Source of the DNA: Rhizorhabdus histidinilytica
GTDB lineage: Bacteria; Pseudomonadota; Alphaproteobacteria; Sphingomonadales; Sphingomonadaceae
Assembly (NCBI RefSeq): GCF_900167915.1
Contig: NZ_FUYM01000004.1
Coordinates: 372,001-436,000, forward strand
DNA length: 64,000 nt
Direction: 5' to 3'
This document shows, piece by piece, positions 37,090 to 45,447 of the stretch. The notes under the pieces were generated by a model. It worked only from the letters and a program-made list of their open reading frames with translations, did not search any database and had not been told where the DNA came from. The translations under genes were made by a program, and so were the position numbers. Every line of letters begins with the position of its first letter. The stretch's first letter is position 1.

Positions 37090-37928
37090 GCGCCCGCTCC
37101 CTCGGCGACCACCGCGTTGCGCAGCAGGCCGACGCGCGGAATGTCGATCTCCAGCACGTCGCCGGGGGCCAGCCATATCTTCGGATCGCGCAGGAAGCCG
37201 ACGCCGTCGGGGGTACCGGTCGAGATGATGTCGCCGGGCAGCAGCCGCGTGAAGCGGGTGATGTAGGCGATGAGCTGCGGGATGGTGAAGATCAGCGAGC
37301 CGAGGGTGTCCTGCTGGACCACCGCGCCGTTCAGCCGGGTCGTCAGCTCCAGCGTCGACGGATCGCCAACCTCGTCCGCAGTCGTCAGCCACGGGCCGAT
37401 CGCGCCGCTCGCCAGGAAATTCTTGCCGGCCGTCACCTGCCGCGCATGGGCCTGATAGTCGCGCACCGAATTCTCGGCGAAGCAGCTATAGCCGGCGACA
37501 TGGTCCATCGCGTCGGCTTCGTCGACACGCCATGCCGGGCGGCCGATGATCACCGCCAGCTCGCCCTCGAAGTCGAACTCGCCCGACAGCGACGGCGCCA
37601 CCACCGGTTGCCCATGGCCGACCTGGCTCGACGCGAAGCGGACGAACAGCGACGGATAGTCGGGCAGCGGCGTGCCCGTCTCGATCAGGTGCCCGCGATA
37701 GTTGAAGCCGACCGCGATGATCTTGTCGGGATCGGTCACCGGGGGAAGGAAGGTCAGGCTCGACGGATCGACCGGGGCACCGGCGACGGTCGCCGCCTCG
37801 TCCAGCCGCCCATCGGCGATCAACGCCCTGACGCCGCTCGCAAATCCCTCGGGCAGCAGGACCAGTCGGTCGCCATCGTCCCGGACGATCCGGGCACGCC
37901 CCTCATGCAGGCAGGTTCCTATCCTCAT
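37086..37928 (-). CDS. Fumarylacetoacetate hydrolase (FAH) family protein
   Basis: 280 residues from ATG 37928, with AAAGAG upstream; the frame runs on to 38264 through the promoter region. FAH-family marks: IIAVGFNYRGHLIETG, DFEGELAVIIG (metal-binding acids), GYSCFAENSVRDYQ, AGKNFLASGAIGPW and STGTPDGVGFLRDP. The family covers fumarylpyruvate and acylpyruvate hydrolases, 2-oxo-enoate hydratases and HpaG-type isomerases. Next to a gentisate-like dioxygenase the fumarylpyruvate hydrolase-like activity is the natural first guess. It leads a minus-strand operon and is divergent from the RutA-like monooxygenase at 38228. Confidence 0.87.
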   Translation of the reverse strand: MRIGTCLHEGRARIVRDDGDRLVLLPEGFASGVRALIADGRLDEAATVAGAPVDPSSLTFLPPVTDPDKIIAVGFNYRGHLIETGTPLPDYPSLFVRFASSQVGHGQPVVAPSLSGEFDFEGELAVIIGRPAWRVDEADAMDHVAGYSCFAENSVRDYQAHARQVTAGKNFLASGAIGPWLTTADEVGDPSTLELTTRLNGAVVQQDTLGSLIFTIPQLIAYITRFTRLLPGDIISTGTPDGVGFLRDPKIWLAPGDVLEIDIPRVGLLRNAVVAEGAGA

Positions 37929-38011
37929 CGGCTCTTTCGTTCGCTGTTGCGCTTTCCCGTAGGTAAGGCGGTTGCCGCCCCGCGGTGTAGGCACGTCGCC
38001 GAAAGACATAA

Positions 38012-38026
38012 TTTCCATTTTGGCAC
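38012..38026 (+). promoter_or_regulatory. Conserved dyad site A, copy 2 (TTTCCATTTTGGCAC)
   Basis: Matches the site at 25331-25345 at 13 of 15 positions and sits in the same conserved setting (GTGTAGGCA and GCCGAAAGACAT before it). It lies about 85-100 bp upstream of the FAH gene start in the 299-bp divergent region 37929-38227, which holds no gene. It is a candidate binding site for a shared regulator. Confidence 0.55.
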
Positions 38027-38133
38027 TTCCGCCCGCGCGACGATGCCGCGCCGCCCGGTCGGCATTTTTTCGCGCGGATATGAGAAGGATCGCGACCCGC
38101 CTGCCGGTCTGGTGCCGATCGCCGGGGCCGCTT

Positions 38134-38148
38134 TTTCCAATTCGGAAA
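38134..38148 (+). promoter_or_regulatory. Conserved dyad site B, copy 2 (TTTCCAATTCGGAAA)
   Basis: TTTCC-N5-GGAAA inverted repeat placed 94 bp before the ATG of the monooxygenase, as at copy 1 (95 bp). It is followed by the same GCGATTGTCAAAGCC string at 38166-38180. The distance from site A is 122 bp against 130 bp in copy 1. The symmetrical arms are kept while surrounding bases differ. Confidence 0.6.
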
Positions 38149-38227
38149 TCCACTGCTTCCGCAGCGCGATTGTCAAAGCCCCGTCCGGGGATCAGCTTCC
38201 CGCCAAAATCTAGGGAGCGACACGAGG

Positions 38228-39364
38228 ATGAAGAGCTGGAAGGACGATCCGCGGGCGGACACAAATCCCCTGTTCAACGACAATGCGATCAAGCTGGGCG
38301 TGTTCGGGCTCAACGGGATCGGCATCAGCATGACCGACGCCCCCGAAGCCGCGAAGGCGGACTGGAACGAGTCCGCCACGGTCGCGAAGATGGCCGACGA
38401 AGGCGGGTTCGAGGCGATCGTCCCCTATTCGCGCTGGCGCGGTTATATCGAGGAGGAGCCCGCCCACCGCAGCGGCCTCGCGCTCGACAGCTATACCTGG
38501 GCCGCCGCGACCAGCCAGATCGCGCCGCGACCGAGCATCTTCTCCACCTCGCATGTCCCGACGATCCACCCGATCGCGGCGGCCAAGCAATGCGCGACGA
38601 TCGACCAGATCTCGGGCGGCCGCTTCGGCCTCAACGTCGTCGCCGGCTGGAACAAGCCCGAGCTCGACATGTTCGGCGCCTCGATGCTCGATCATGAGGA
38701 CCGCTACGGCCAGGCCGCCGAATGGATCGAGATCCTGCGCGAGCTTTGGACCCGCGACGAAGCGTTCGACTATGAGGGGCGCTATTACACGATCAAGAAG
38801 GGCATCAGCCTGCCCAAGCCGATCCAGAAGCCGATGCCGCCGATCATGAACGCGGGCGGATCGGATCGCGGCCGCGCCTTTGCCGCGAAATATTCGGACA
38901 TGGCATTCGTCATCATCCGTTCGGACGATCCCGACGAGATCCGCCGCGAGGCCGATCATTATCGCGACCTTGCCCGCACCGAGCATGGCCGCGACCTGCA
39001 GGTGTGGACGCTCGCTTATGTCGTCCAGCGCGATACCGAGCAGGAAGCGCGCGACTATCTGAACTATTATGCGGTCGAGCATGGCGACGATCGATCGCTC
39101 GAAGGCTTCATGGCGATGCACAACATGCATTCGCAGCTGCTGCCCAAGGACGTGATGGAGGCGATGAAGTTTCGCCTCAAGGCCGGCCATGGCGGCTTCG
39201 AGCTGGTCGGCACCGCCGACAAGATCACCTCGCGTCTCGAACTGCTGGCCAAGGCCGGCATCGACGGCGCGCTGCTCAACTGGGTCGGTTACGAGGACGG
39301 CGTCGGCCGCTGGGTCAAGGACGTGATGCCCCGGCTCAGGCAGGCCGGGCTGCGCCGCACCTGA
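38228..39364 (+). CDS. RutA-like flavin-dependent (luciferase-like) monooxygenase, copy 2
   Basis: 378 residues, the same length as the enzyme at 25556 and roughly four-fifths identical by eye, including SGGRFGLNVVAGWNKPELDMFG and NAGGSDRGRAFAAKYSDMAF. The first 20 residues are almost the same, and the ribosome site and promoter region are conserved too. It is expected to use FMNH2 and O2 on a similar substrate. Differences cluster in positions such as PRPSIFSTSHV and the C-terminal third (EGFMAMHNMHSQLLPKDV), which may change specificity. It stands alone on the plus strand, flanked by the convergent acetoacetate decarboxylase-like gene. Confidence 0.87.
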   Translation: MKSWKDDPRADTNPLFNDNAIKLGVFGLNGIGISMTDAPEAAKADWNESATVAKMADEGGFEAIVPYSRWRGYIEEEPAHRSGLALDSYTWAAATSQIAPRPSIFSTSHVPTIHPIAAAKQCATIDQISGGRFGLNVVAGWNKPELDMFGASMLDHEDRYGQAAEWIEILRELWTRDEAFDYEGRYYTIKKGISLPKPIQKPMPPIMNAGGSDRGRAFAAKYSDMAFVIIRSDDPDEIRREADHYRDLARTEHGRDLQVWTLAYVVQRDTEQEARDYLNYYAVEHGDDRSLEGFMAMHNMHSQLLPKDVMEAMKFRLKAGHGGFELVGTADKITSRLELLAKAGIDGALLNWVGYEDGVGRWVKDVMPRLRQAGLRRT

Positions 39365-39394
39365 GACGGGAACGCCAGCGACGCCTGTCAGGCC

Positions 39395-40195
39395 CTACCG
39401 GCCTGACGGGCGTTCTCCGATGGACGCGAGCCGGGTCGCCCCGCCGATGCGGAAGCCGTAGGAATAGGTGACGCCCGCCAGCACCTCATGATCGGCGAAA
39501 CAGTCGAGCGCCTCGTCGGGCGCGCTGCCAAGCTCGATGAAGGGCTCTCCGGCCCAGACGTCGCCGACCCTCAGGTCGGTGCGGTTGACCTCCACCAGTT
39601 CGGACACCGGCGTCTGGGTCGGGTGCAGCGCCGGCCAGTGGCGGTGGCCGAAGGTGGCGGGGCGCGAGCGAAGGTCGCCGGCATCGCCGGCGCGCGTCAC
39701 CGTCAGCCCCAGCCGGAACAGGGTGAAGCCGTGCCGCGCGCAGATTCCGCCGACCACCGCGCCTTCGCGCAAGCCGCCCGTCACCGGGTTGTAGGGATGC
39801 GGCCGCGCCAGGGTGATCGCGCCGATCTTCTTGGGATAGCCGTTGAGCCAGCCGCGGATCAGCGACCATTCCTTGTCGACCCAGACGAAGGCCGGGAAAT
39901 AGCCCTGGCGATCGCCATGGGTGCAGGCGATGCTGAGCGCCGCCTCATTATAGACCGCGCCGGCGGGATTGCGCAGCATCGCTGCCGGCTGATCCTCGCT
40001 GGTCGACTGGAAGGCGCCGACATAGGCCATGCACAGCCCGTCCGCGACCTTCAGCCCGGCGGGCAGCAGCGCCTGCAGCCGCGCGGGATCGCAGCGCAGA
40101 TAGACGGTCAGCATGTCCGCGCCCCAGCCATAGACCGCGTCGTCGACCAGGCTGGCCTGCCCGGTCGGCGTCAGGAAATGTGTCGCGCCTGCCAT
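39395..40195 (-). CDS. Acetoacetate decarboxylase-like protein
   Basis: 266 residues of the ADC family. The Schiff-base region is GYPKKIG (119-125) with Lys122/Lys123, matching the Lys-Lys pair of acetoacetate decarboxylase. The conserved GAVYNEAALSIAC with Glu84 precedes it. The family includes decarboxylases, but also aldolase-dehydratases and hydrolases acting on 2-oxo or 3-oxo acids. It lies 28 bp behind the second bicupin gene, so the pair may perform ring cleavage and then a lysine-dependent decarboxylation or C-C bond step. Convergent with the monooxygenase at 38228, 30 bp apart. Confidence 0.82.
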   Translation of the reverse strand: MAGATHFLTPTGQASLVDDAVYGWGADMLTVYLRCDPARLQALLPAGLKVADGLCMAYVGAFQSTSEDQPAAMLRNPAGAVYNEAALSIACTHGDRQGYFPAFVWVDKEWSLIRGWLNGYPKKIGAITLARPHPYNPVTGGLREGAVVGGICARHGFTLFRLGLTVTRAGDAGDLRSRPATFGHRHWPALHPTQTPVSELVEVNRTDLRVGDVWAGEPFIELGSAPDEALDCFADHEVLAGVTYSYGFRIGGATRLASIGERPSGR

Positions 40196-40223
40196 CAGCG
40201 CTCCCCCTCCGGCCGCAACCGCG

Positions 40224-41345
40224 TCACGCCTCGAAACCGGGACGCGCGCCCAGGTGCAGCGGCGGGCGGTTCACATATTCCTGCATGATCGTGCTGTTCA
40301 GCGCGCCGAGCAGGGCGTTGTCCTGGATCGCGAAGGTATAGGCCTCGCGATCGAAGCGGCCGTTGGAATGCGCGGCCCAGGCCGGGGCGGTCAGGACCAG
40401 GTCGCCCGGCCCCCACAATATCTCCTCGCGCTCGACGATCGTCTTCCAGTTGCCCGCGACCGCATAGTTGAGCGCGGTGACGTTGTGCCGGTGCGACCGG
40501 GCCATGTCCCATTTCTTGCCGGTCCAGTTGGGATCGACGCCGCCGCTCATCCAGGCGGTGATCGTGTTGGTCGATCCATGGGTGCGGCCGGTCGACGGGT
40601 TCCAGTACATGGCGATGATCGCCGCGCGCAGGTCGGGCGTGTCCTTGTCCATGTCGTTGAGGAAGGCCTTCACCTCCTCCCACCGCCACAGCAGCGCGGT
40701 CTGCTCGACCACCTCTGGATCGATGAAGGCATGATAGGTCTTGAGCGCGCCGCCGCCGGTCGGCAGCCGGTGGACGAAGTCGGCCATCGGATGGCGATGA
40801 TGCCCGGCCGGCTCGCCTTCTCCCTCCGTCGCTGCCGGCGCTTCGGCCGCCGTCCCGTCCGACACATAGAGCGCATGGAGATATTCGAGCAGCGGCGCAT
40901 CGCTGAACATCAGGCGGACGTGCGGCACGTCGCCGCGATTGGCATAGGTCTGGACGGCCATGTTCGGCGTCGACCAGGTGTCGAGCCGCCCGACCTCGAA
41001 CGCCTTGTTGTCGATGCGTGCCTCTCCGCGCCCCTCGATGCAGATGCGGACGCTCGACGAATTGGTCGCCGGCAGGTCGATGACCTCTCCGGGCATGATC
41101 ACCTCGATCGACGCGCGGATGCCCGGGGTGATGCTGTTGGTCGTCGACTGGGGGTGGACGATGTAGGAGAGGCGCCGGCCATTGGCGGGGCGGGCAATGG
41201 ACTTCAGCCGATCGATCTCGCCGTCGATCTCTTCCCTGGAAACCTTGAAGGCCTTCCAGAAGCGCGGCATCCGCTCCTGCTCGCCGGAGGCATCCACGAA
41301 ATGCCGCCCGGCACGCCGATCCACAGCCTTCGCCTCCGCCGCCAT
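40224..41345 (-). CDS. Bicupin, gentisate 1,2-dioxygenase-like (copy 2)
   Basis: 373 residues from ATG 41345, preceded by GGAGAGGAAT; the frame opens 11 codons earlier. It is paralogous to the protein at 34961: shared segments include RPANGRRLSYIVHP, a PGEVIDLPATNSSS stretch and the second-cupin metal site His285/His287 (SHRHNV) with His326 (PAWAAHSN). The first cupin again lacks HxH. A substrate like gentisate or a hydroxylated arylcarboxylate is plausible but unproven. It is preceded by a TTTCC-N5-type site at 41446 and followed by the acetoacetate decarboxylase-like gene. Confidence 0.82.
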   Translation of the reverse strand: MAAEAKAVDRRAGRHFVDASGEQERMPRFWKAFKVSREEIDGEIDRLKSIARPANGRRLSYIVHPQSTTNSITPGIRASIEVIMPGEVIDLPATNSSSVRICIEGRGEARIDNKAFEVGRLDTWSTPNMAVQTYANRGDVPHVRLMFSDAPLLEYLHALYVSDGTAAEAPAATEGEGEPAGHHRHPMADFVHRLPTGGGALKTYHAFIDPEVVEQTALLWRWEEVKAFLNDMDKDTPDLRAAIIAMYWNPSTGRTHGSTNTITAWMSGGVDPNWTGKKWDMARSHRHNVTALNYAVAGNWKTIVEREEILWGPGDLVLTAPAWAAHSNGRFDREAYTFAIQDNALLGALNSTIMQEYVNRPPLHLGARPGFEA

Positions 41346-41445
41346 ATTCCTCTCCCTCGCCCGATCGTCTTGTCGCACAATTGCCTGTGCTGTGGACCTA
41401 TCGCGGGATCCGCCAGGGGGTTAGCGGAAATTCCGAAAGAGATAT

Positions 41446-41460
41446 TTTCCATTTCGAAGC
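41446..41460 (+). promoter_or_regulatory. Conserved dyad-like site upstream of bicupin copy 2
   Basis: TTTCCATTTCGAAGC matches the first 11 bases of site B copy 1 (TTTCCATTTCG). It sits about 100 bp upstream of the start at 41345. A near-palindrome CGGAAATTCCG lies at 41425-41435. The amidohydrolase gene ends at 41481, so this 135-bp gap probably contains a separate promoter for the bicupin/ADC-like pair. Confidence 0.5.
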
Positions 41461-41480
41461 ATGGGCGGATGCGGGCTTCC

Positions 41481-42719
41481 CTATTCCCGATAAGGTTCGG
41501 CCCCTACCGAGCAGCCGCCTTTCCAGATCGAGCTGATGGCGTCGGAATCCTCGTAGAGCAGCGAGATATCCGTCAAGGGATTCCCGTCGATCGCCAACAG
41601 GTCGGCGAACGCGCCCGGCGCGATCGTGCCCAGGTGGCCGTCCATCCCCAGGATCGATGCGTTCACGGAGGTCGCCGACTGCAGGATTTCGAACGGGGTC
41701 TCCGCCTGCGCCCGGAGGCGGAACTCGTCGCGCTGGTGGCGGTGGAGCGGGCCCAGAAGATCGGTTCCGAACCCCAGCTTCGCGCCCGCCGCCCGGCACA
41801 GGCGGATCGCCTCTATGCCCTTGTCGGCCACCTCGACCAGCTTGGTCAGCAGGTGATCGGGAGCGCCGGCCTCGACGCCGCTGCGCCGAAAGGCCTCATA
41901 TGTCGCGAGCGTCGGCACGACGAAGGCGCCCGCTTCCGCCACCGCCTGCGCGGCCGCCGCGTCGATCAGGTTGCCGTGCTCGATCGTCCGGACACCCAGG
42001 CGAACGGCGCGGACGATCGTCTCCGCCGTATAGGCGTGGGCGGCGACATAGGAACGGCGACGGCTCGCTTCGTCGACGATCGCGGCGATCTCCTCCTCGG
42101 AGAATTGCAGCATCCAGATCGGATCGCTCGGCGAAGCGATCCCGCCCGATACGAAGATCTTCAGATGGTGGGCCCCCTGGCGCAGCGCCTCGCGTGCGGC
42201 CTTGCGCATCGCATCGACCCCGTCGACCCGCCTGGCGAGGATACCCCGCCCGCTGCATCCGCAGAGCTCCTCGGCTTCGTGCGGCGCGCGGATGTCGCCA
42301 TGCCCGCCACTCTGGCTGAAGGCATGGCCGCAATAGAACAGGCGCGGGCCGACGACCCAGCCCTCCTCGATCGCCCGCCACAGGCCGTAATCGCCGCCCC
42401 CCACGTCGCGCACGGTCGTGAAGCCGCGCTTCAGCGCGTCCTCCATCAAGTGCCTGGCTCGCTGCGACAGATAGGTCGGCGGCAGCGTCTCCAGCTTCAC
42501 GAAGTCGATGTCCGAGGCATAAGCGTGGAAATGGGCGTCGATCAGGCCGGGAATGACATGACGCCCCTCCATGTCGACGATCTCGTCGGCCGGCGGCAGG
42601 TCGTCGAGGCCGTGGATCGACACGATCCGCTCGCCATCGATCAGGATCGATGCGTTCTCGATCAGTTCGGGATGGACGCCGTCGAAGATATGGACGTTGC
42701 GAAGGAGCGTGCGGGACAT
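41481..42719 (-). CDS. Metal-dependent amidohydrolase
   Basis: 412 residues with the full amidohydrolase metal set: His63 and His65 (DAHFHAY), Lys187 (HHLKIFVSGG), His228 (AHAY), His248 (IEHGN) and Asp320 (GFGTD). This is the imidazolonepropionase/Xaa-Pro dipeptidase-related branch with a carboxylated lysine. It would hydrolyse a cyclic or linear amide, or another C-N bond. The N-terminal VHIFDGVHPELIENASILID strand is typical. ATG 42719 has AGGAAAACCG upstream and lies 24 bp from the MDR gene, continuing the HyuAB operon. The substrate is unknown. Confidence 0.9.
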   Translation of the reverse strand: MSRTLLRNVHIFDGVHPELIENASILIDGERIVSIHGLDDLPPADEIVDMEGRHVIPGLIDAHFHAYASDIDFVKLETLPPTYLSQRARHLMEDALKRGFTTVRDVGGGDYGLWRAIEEGWVVGPRLFYCGHAFSQSGGHGDIRAPHEAEELCGCSGRGILARRVDGVDAMRKAAREALRQGAHHLKIFVSGGIASPSDPIWMLQFSEEEIAAIVDEASRRRSYVAAHAYTAETIVRAVRLGVRTIEHGNLIDAAAAQAVAEAGAFVVPTLATYEAFRRSGVEAGAPDHLLTKLVEVADKGIEAIRLCRAAGAKLGFGTDLLGPLHRHQRDEFRLRAQAETPFEILQSATSVNASILGMDGHLGTIAPGAFADLLAIDGNPLTDISLLYEDSDAISSIWKGGCSVGAEPYRE

Positions 42720-42743
42720 CGGTTTTCCTGGTTCTGAACGGGA

Positions 42744-43748
42744 TCAGGCCGGATCGAGGCGGACGACGATCTTTCCGATCTGGTCATGGCTGTCGAGCCG
42801 ACGATAGGCGTCGAGCACGTCGTCGAAGTCGAACCGGCTGTCGATGCGCGGACGCAGGCCCGCGCGAACGGCCTTCTCGACGAAGGCAATGCCCCGGCGC
42901 AACTCGTCCGGATGGCGGACATGGTTGAACACCGAATAGGGATGCACGATCGCCGCTCGCCGGACGAGCCGGACGATATCGAGTTCGGTCGGCGCTCCCG
43001 ACAGCAGGCCGTAGACGAAGATCCGGGCATCGTCGGCCAGCGCATCGAGATAGTCGGCCATGAAGGGACCGGCGACGGGATCGAACACGACGCGCACGCC
43101 GTGCCCCGCGGTAACGCGGTCGATCGCCTCGCTCAACCTCTCCCCGCCGTCGAGCGGGACGACCAGGTCGGCGCCCGCCTCACGGATCGACGCGGCCTTC
43201 CGGGCCGTCCGGCTGGTGGCGATCACCCGGGCGCCGCACAGCTTGGCGACCTGGATCGCCGCCAATCCGGCGCTGCTGCTCGCGGCGGGGATCAGGACGT
43301 GATCCGATGGCCCGACCGAGGCGATCTCCACCAGCGGGAAGTAGGCGGTCAGATATTGCATCCACAGCGACGCGGCCTCGACCGCGTCGAGCTCCGCCGG
43401 CCAGGGCGCCACATAAGCGGCCGGCACGGTGGCCACCTCGCCCTGCACCCCATGGGTGGAGGAGTGGAAGGGAACGGTGCAGACCCGGCGGCCGATCAAC
43501 GCGGGATCGACCGCGGCGCCGACCGCGACGACCGTGCCCGCGCATTCCGAGCCGATCCGCGAGGGCAGGATCGGCAGCGAATAATGCTCGCCCCGGCAAT
43601 AGAGCCAGTCGGCCCGATTGAGCGCGAAGGCATCGACCCGGATCATCACTTCGTCGTCGGCCGGCGGCTCGGCGGAGAGCTCCTCGATCGCGAGGACCTC
43701 CGCCGGGTCGCCGAGGCGGTGGAAGCGGACGGCGCGGAAGCGATCCAT
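42744..43748 (-). CDS. Quinone oxidoreductase-like medium-chain dehydrogenase (zinc-free)
   Basis: 334 residues from ATG 43748, overlapping the HyuB stop; the open frame upstream is a shadow. MDR fold: N-terminal GroES-like part (VDAFALNRADWLYCRGEHY, IGSECAGTVVAVG), then a Rossmann domain with AASSSAGLAAIQVAKLCGARVIATSRT. No zinc ligands of the alcohol dehydrogenase type are seen, as in QOR or enoyl reductases. It probably reduces an activated double bond with NADPH. Its position between HyuB and the amidohydrolase suggests saturation of an unsaturated ring or enoate in the same route. Confidence 0.87.
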   Translation of the reverse strand: MDRFRAVRFHRLGDPAEVLAIEELSAEPPADDEVMIRVDAFALNRADWLYCRGEHYSLPILPSRIGSECAGTVVAVGAAVDPALIGRRVCTVPFHSSTHGVQGEVATVPAAYVAPWPAELDAVEAASLWMQYLTAYFPLVEIASVGPSDHVLIPAASSSAGLAAIQVAKLCGARVIATSRTARKAASIREAGADLVVPLDGGERLSEAIDRVTAGHGVRVVFDPVAGPFMADYLDALADDARIFVYGLLSGAPTELDIVRLVRRAAIVHPYSVFNHVRHPDELRRGIAFVEKAVRAGLRPRIDSRFDFDDVLDAYRRLDSHDQIGKIVVRLDPA

Positions 43749-45436
43749 CAGGCGCCCTCCCCGCCCACCTCCAACCCATAGTCGCGCCGGGCCTGCTCGA
43801 CGGTGATGTAGCCGTCGCGCAGATCGCGACGGACCGCGTCCCGGTCCCGCTGGCGAGGATCGCCATGTCCGCCGCCGGTGGCCGAGAAGATGCGGATCAC
43901 CTCGTCCTTGCGGACCGGAACGGTGGTGCACATGGTGTGCCGGTCCCGCGTGCCGTCCCGGCGGTGGATCTCGGCATAGTTGGTCGATCCTTCCTGGCCG
44001 CCGTCGAGCGCCCAGGGGCGGGCCGCGCTCCGCGATACCGCATAGGTGAGGAAGGCCTCCTCCCCCGTCACGCGATAGTCGAGCACCACGCCCTTGCCGC
44101 CGCGATGGCGACCCGCGCCGCCATCCTCGTTGTGAAAGGCATATTGATCGACCTCGAGCGCGTAACGGCTCTCGAACAGTTCGCAGGGGATATTATAGGT
44201 CTCGCCATTGGCGCAGCAGAACTGGCCGTTGTCGCCGTCGAGCCCCGCCGAGGCGCCCCAGCCGCCGACCAGCGGCTCGCCCATCACGAACAGCTCACCG
44301 CTTTCCGGGCTCAAGCCCGAGATGAAGGTCGCCCCGACGGTGCGCTGATGGCCCGCAGGCAGGCGGCCCGGCAGGATCGGTGCCAGCGCCTTCCAGAAGG
44401 CATCGATCGCAGCGATCAGTGGCTCATAATAGAGCGACACCGGCGCCGGCGCCTGCGCGCTGACGATGGTGCCTGGCGGGCAGATGATGCGCAGGGGCCG
44501 GAAGCAGCCGCCATTGGCCGGAATTTCGGGATTGGTGACCGCCTTGAACAGGCAGCGCGCGCCGGTGACGAGCCCGGTATAGGAGCAGTTGATCGGACCG
44601 ACCGTCTGCGGCGAGGAGCCGCTATAGTCGACGATCATCTCCTCGTCGGTGATGGTCACCCTCACCCGGACGACGAAGGGACCGTTGCCGACGCCGTCCT
44701 CCTCGACGATGTCCTCGGCTTCGAACACGCCCTTGGGAAGCTTGGCCAGCTCGGCGCGGGTCATCCGCTCGCCATAGTCGAGCAGCTCCGACATGGCGGT
44801 GAGCAGCTGGTCGCGGCCATAGCGGGCCAGCATCTCGTCGATCCGTCGCGCGCCGACCCGGGCGGCGGCAACGCCGGCATGCATGTCGCCGATCGTCGAT
44901 TCCGGCAGGCGGACATTGTCGCGGATCAGCTGCACCAGCGACTCGTTGATCGCGCCGCGGTCGTAGAGCTTGAGGAAGGTGAAGCGCAGCCCCTCCTGGT
45001 AGATGTCGACCGCGTTGGTCGAGACGCTGCCGGGCTGCGCGCCGCCGACCTCCGTCCAGTGCGCCTTGTTGACCGTCCAGGCGATCAGCGTCTCGCCGTC
45101 GAACACGGGCACCAGGATGACCACGTCCGACAGGTGCGTGCCGCCCCCCGCATAGGGCGTGTTCGAGATGAAGACGTCGCCCGGCCGGATCGACGCCGGA
45201 TCGGGATGATGTTCAAGCAGCGAGACCACCGCCGTGTCGAGCGTCGCGAGGAAGGCGGTGACGCCGTTGCCCTGCGCCAGCAGATTGCCCTTCGCATCAG
45301 TCGCGCCGACCGCGAAGTCGGTGGTCTCGTAGATAATCGGGCTCATGCTGGTCCGGATCATCGCGTTGAACATCTCTTCGCCGAGCGCGACGATGGCGTC
45401 CTTGATGATCTCGATCGTGAAGATGTCGTGCTGCAC
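43748..45436 (-). CDS. hyuB: Hydantoinase B/oxoprolinase-family subunit
   Basis: 562 residues, typical HyuB length. Family blocks are present: IRTSMSPIIYETTDFAVGATD, HHPDPASIRPGDVFISNTPYAGG, NKAHWTEVGG, DYSGSSPQ, and the GGAGRHRGGKGVV stretch near the C-terminus. The start is GTG 45436 after GAGGAGC. HyuB acts with HyuA in ATP-dependent opening or carboxylation reactions (N-methylhydantoinase, 5-oxoprolinase, acetone and acetophenone carboxylases). The HyuA gene precedes it by 11 bp. Without biochemical data the choice between hydantoinase and carboxylase cannot be made. Confidence 0.9.
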   Translation of the reverse strand: MQHDIFTIEIIKDAIVALGEEMFNAMIRTSMSPIIYETTDFAVGATDAKGNLLAQGNGVTAFLATLDTAVVSLLEHHPDPASIRPGDVFISNTPYAGGGTHLSDVVILVPVFDGETLIAWTVNKAHWTEVGGAQPGSVSTNAVDIYQEGLRFTFLKLYDRGAINESLVQLIRDNVRLPESTIGDMHAGVAAARVGARRIDEMLARYGRDQLLTAMSELLDYGERMTRAELAKLPKGVFEAEDIVEEDGVGNGPFVVRVRVTITDEEMIVDYSGSSPQTVGPINCSYTGLVTGARCLFKAVTNPEIPANGGCFRPLRIICPPGTIVSAQAPAPVSLYYEPLIAAIDAFWKALAPILPGRLPAGHQRTVGATFISGLSPESGELFVMGEPLVGGWGASAGLDGDNGQFCCANGETYNIPCELFESRYALEVDQYAFHNEDGGAGRHRGGKGVVLDYRVTGEEAFLTYAVSRSAARPWALDGGQEGSTNYAEIHRRDGTRDRHTMCTTVPVRKDEVIRIFSATGGGHGDPRQRDRDAVRRDLRDGYITVEQARRDYGLEVGGEGA

Positions 45437-45447
45437 TGTCCCGCTCC

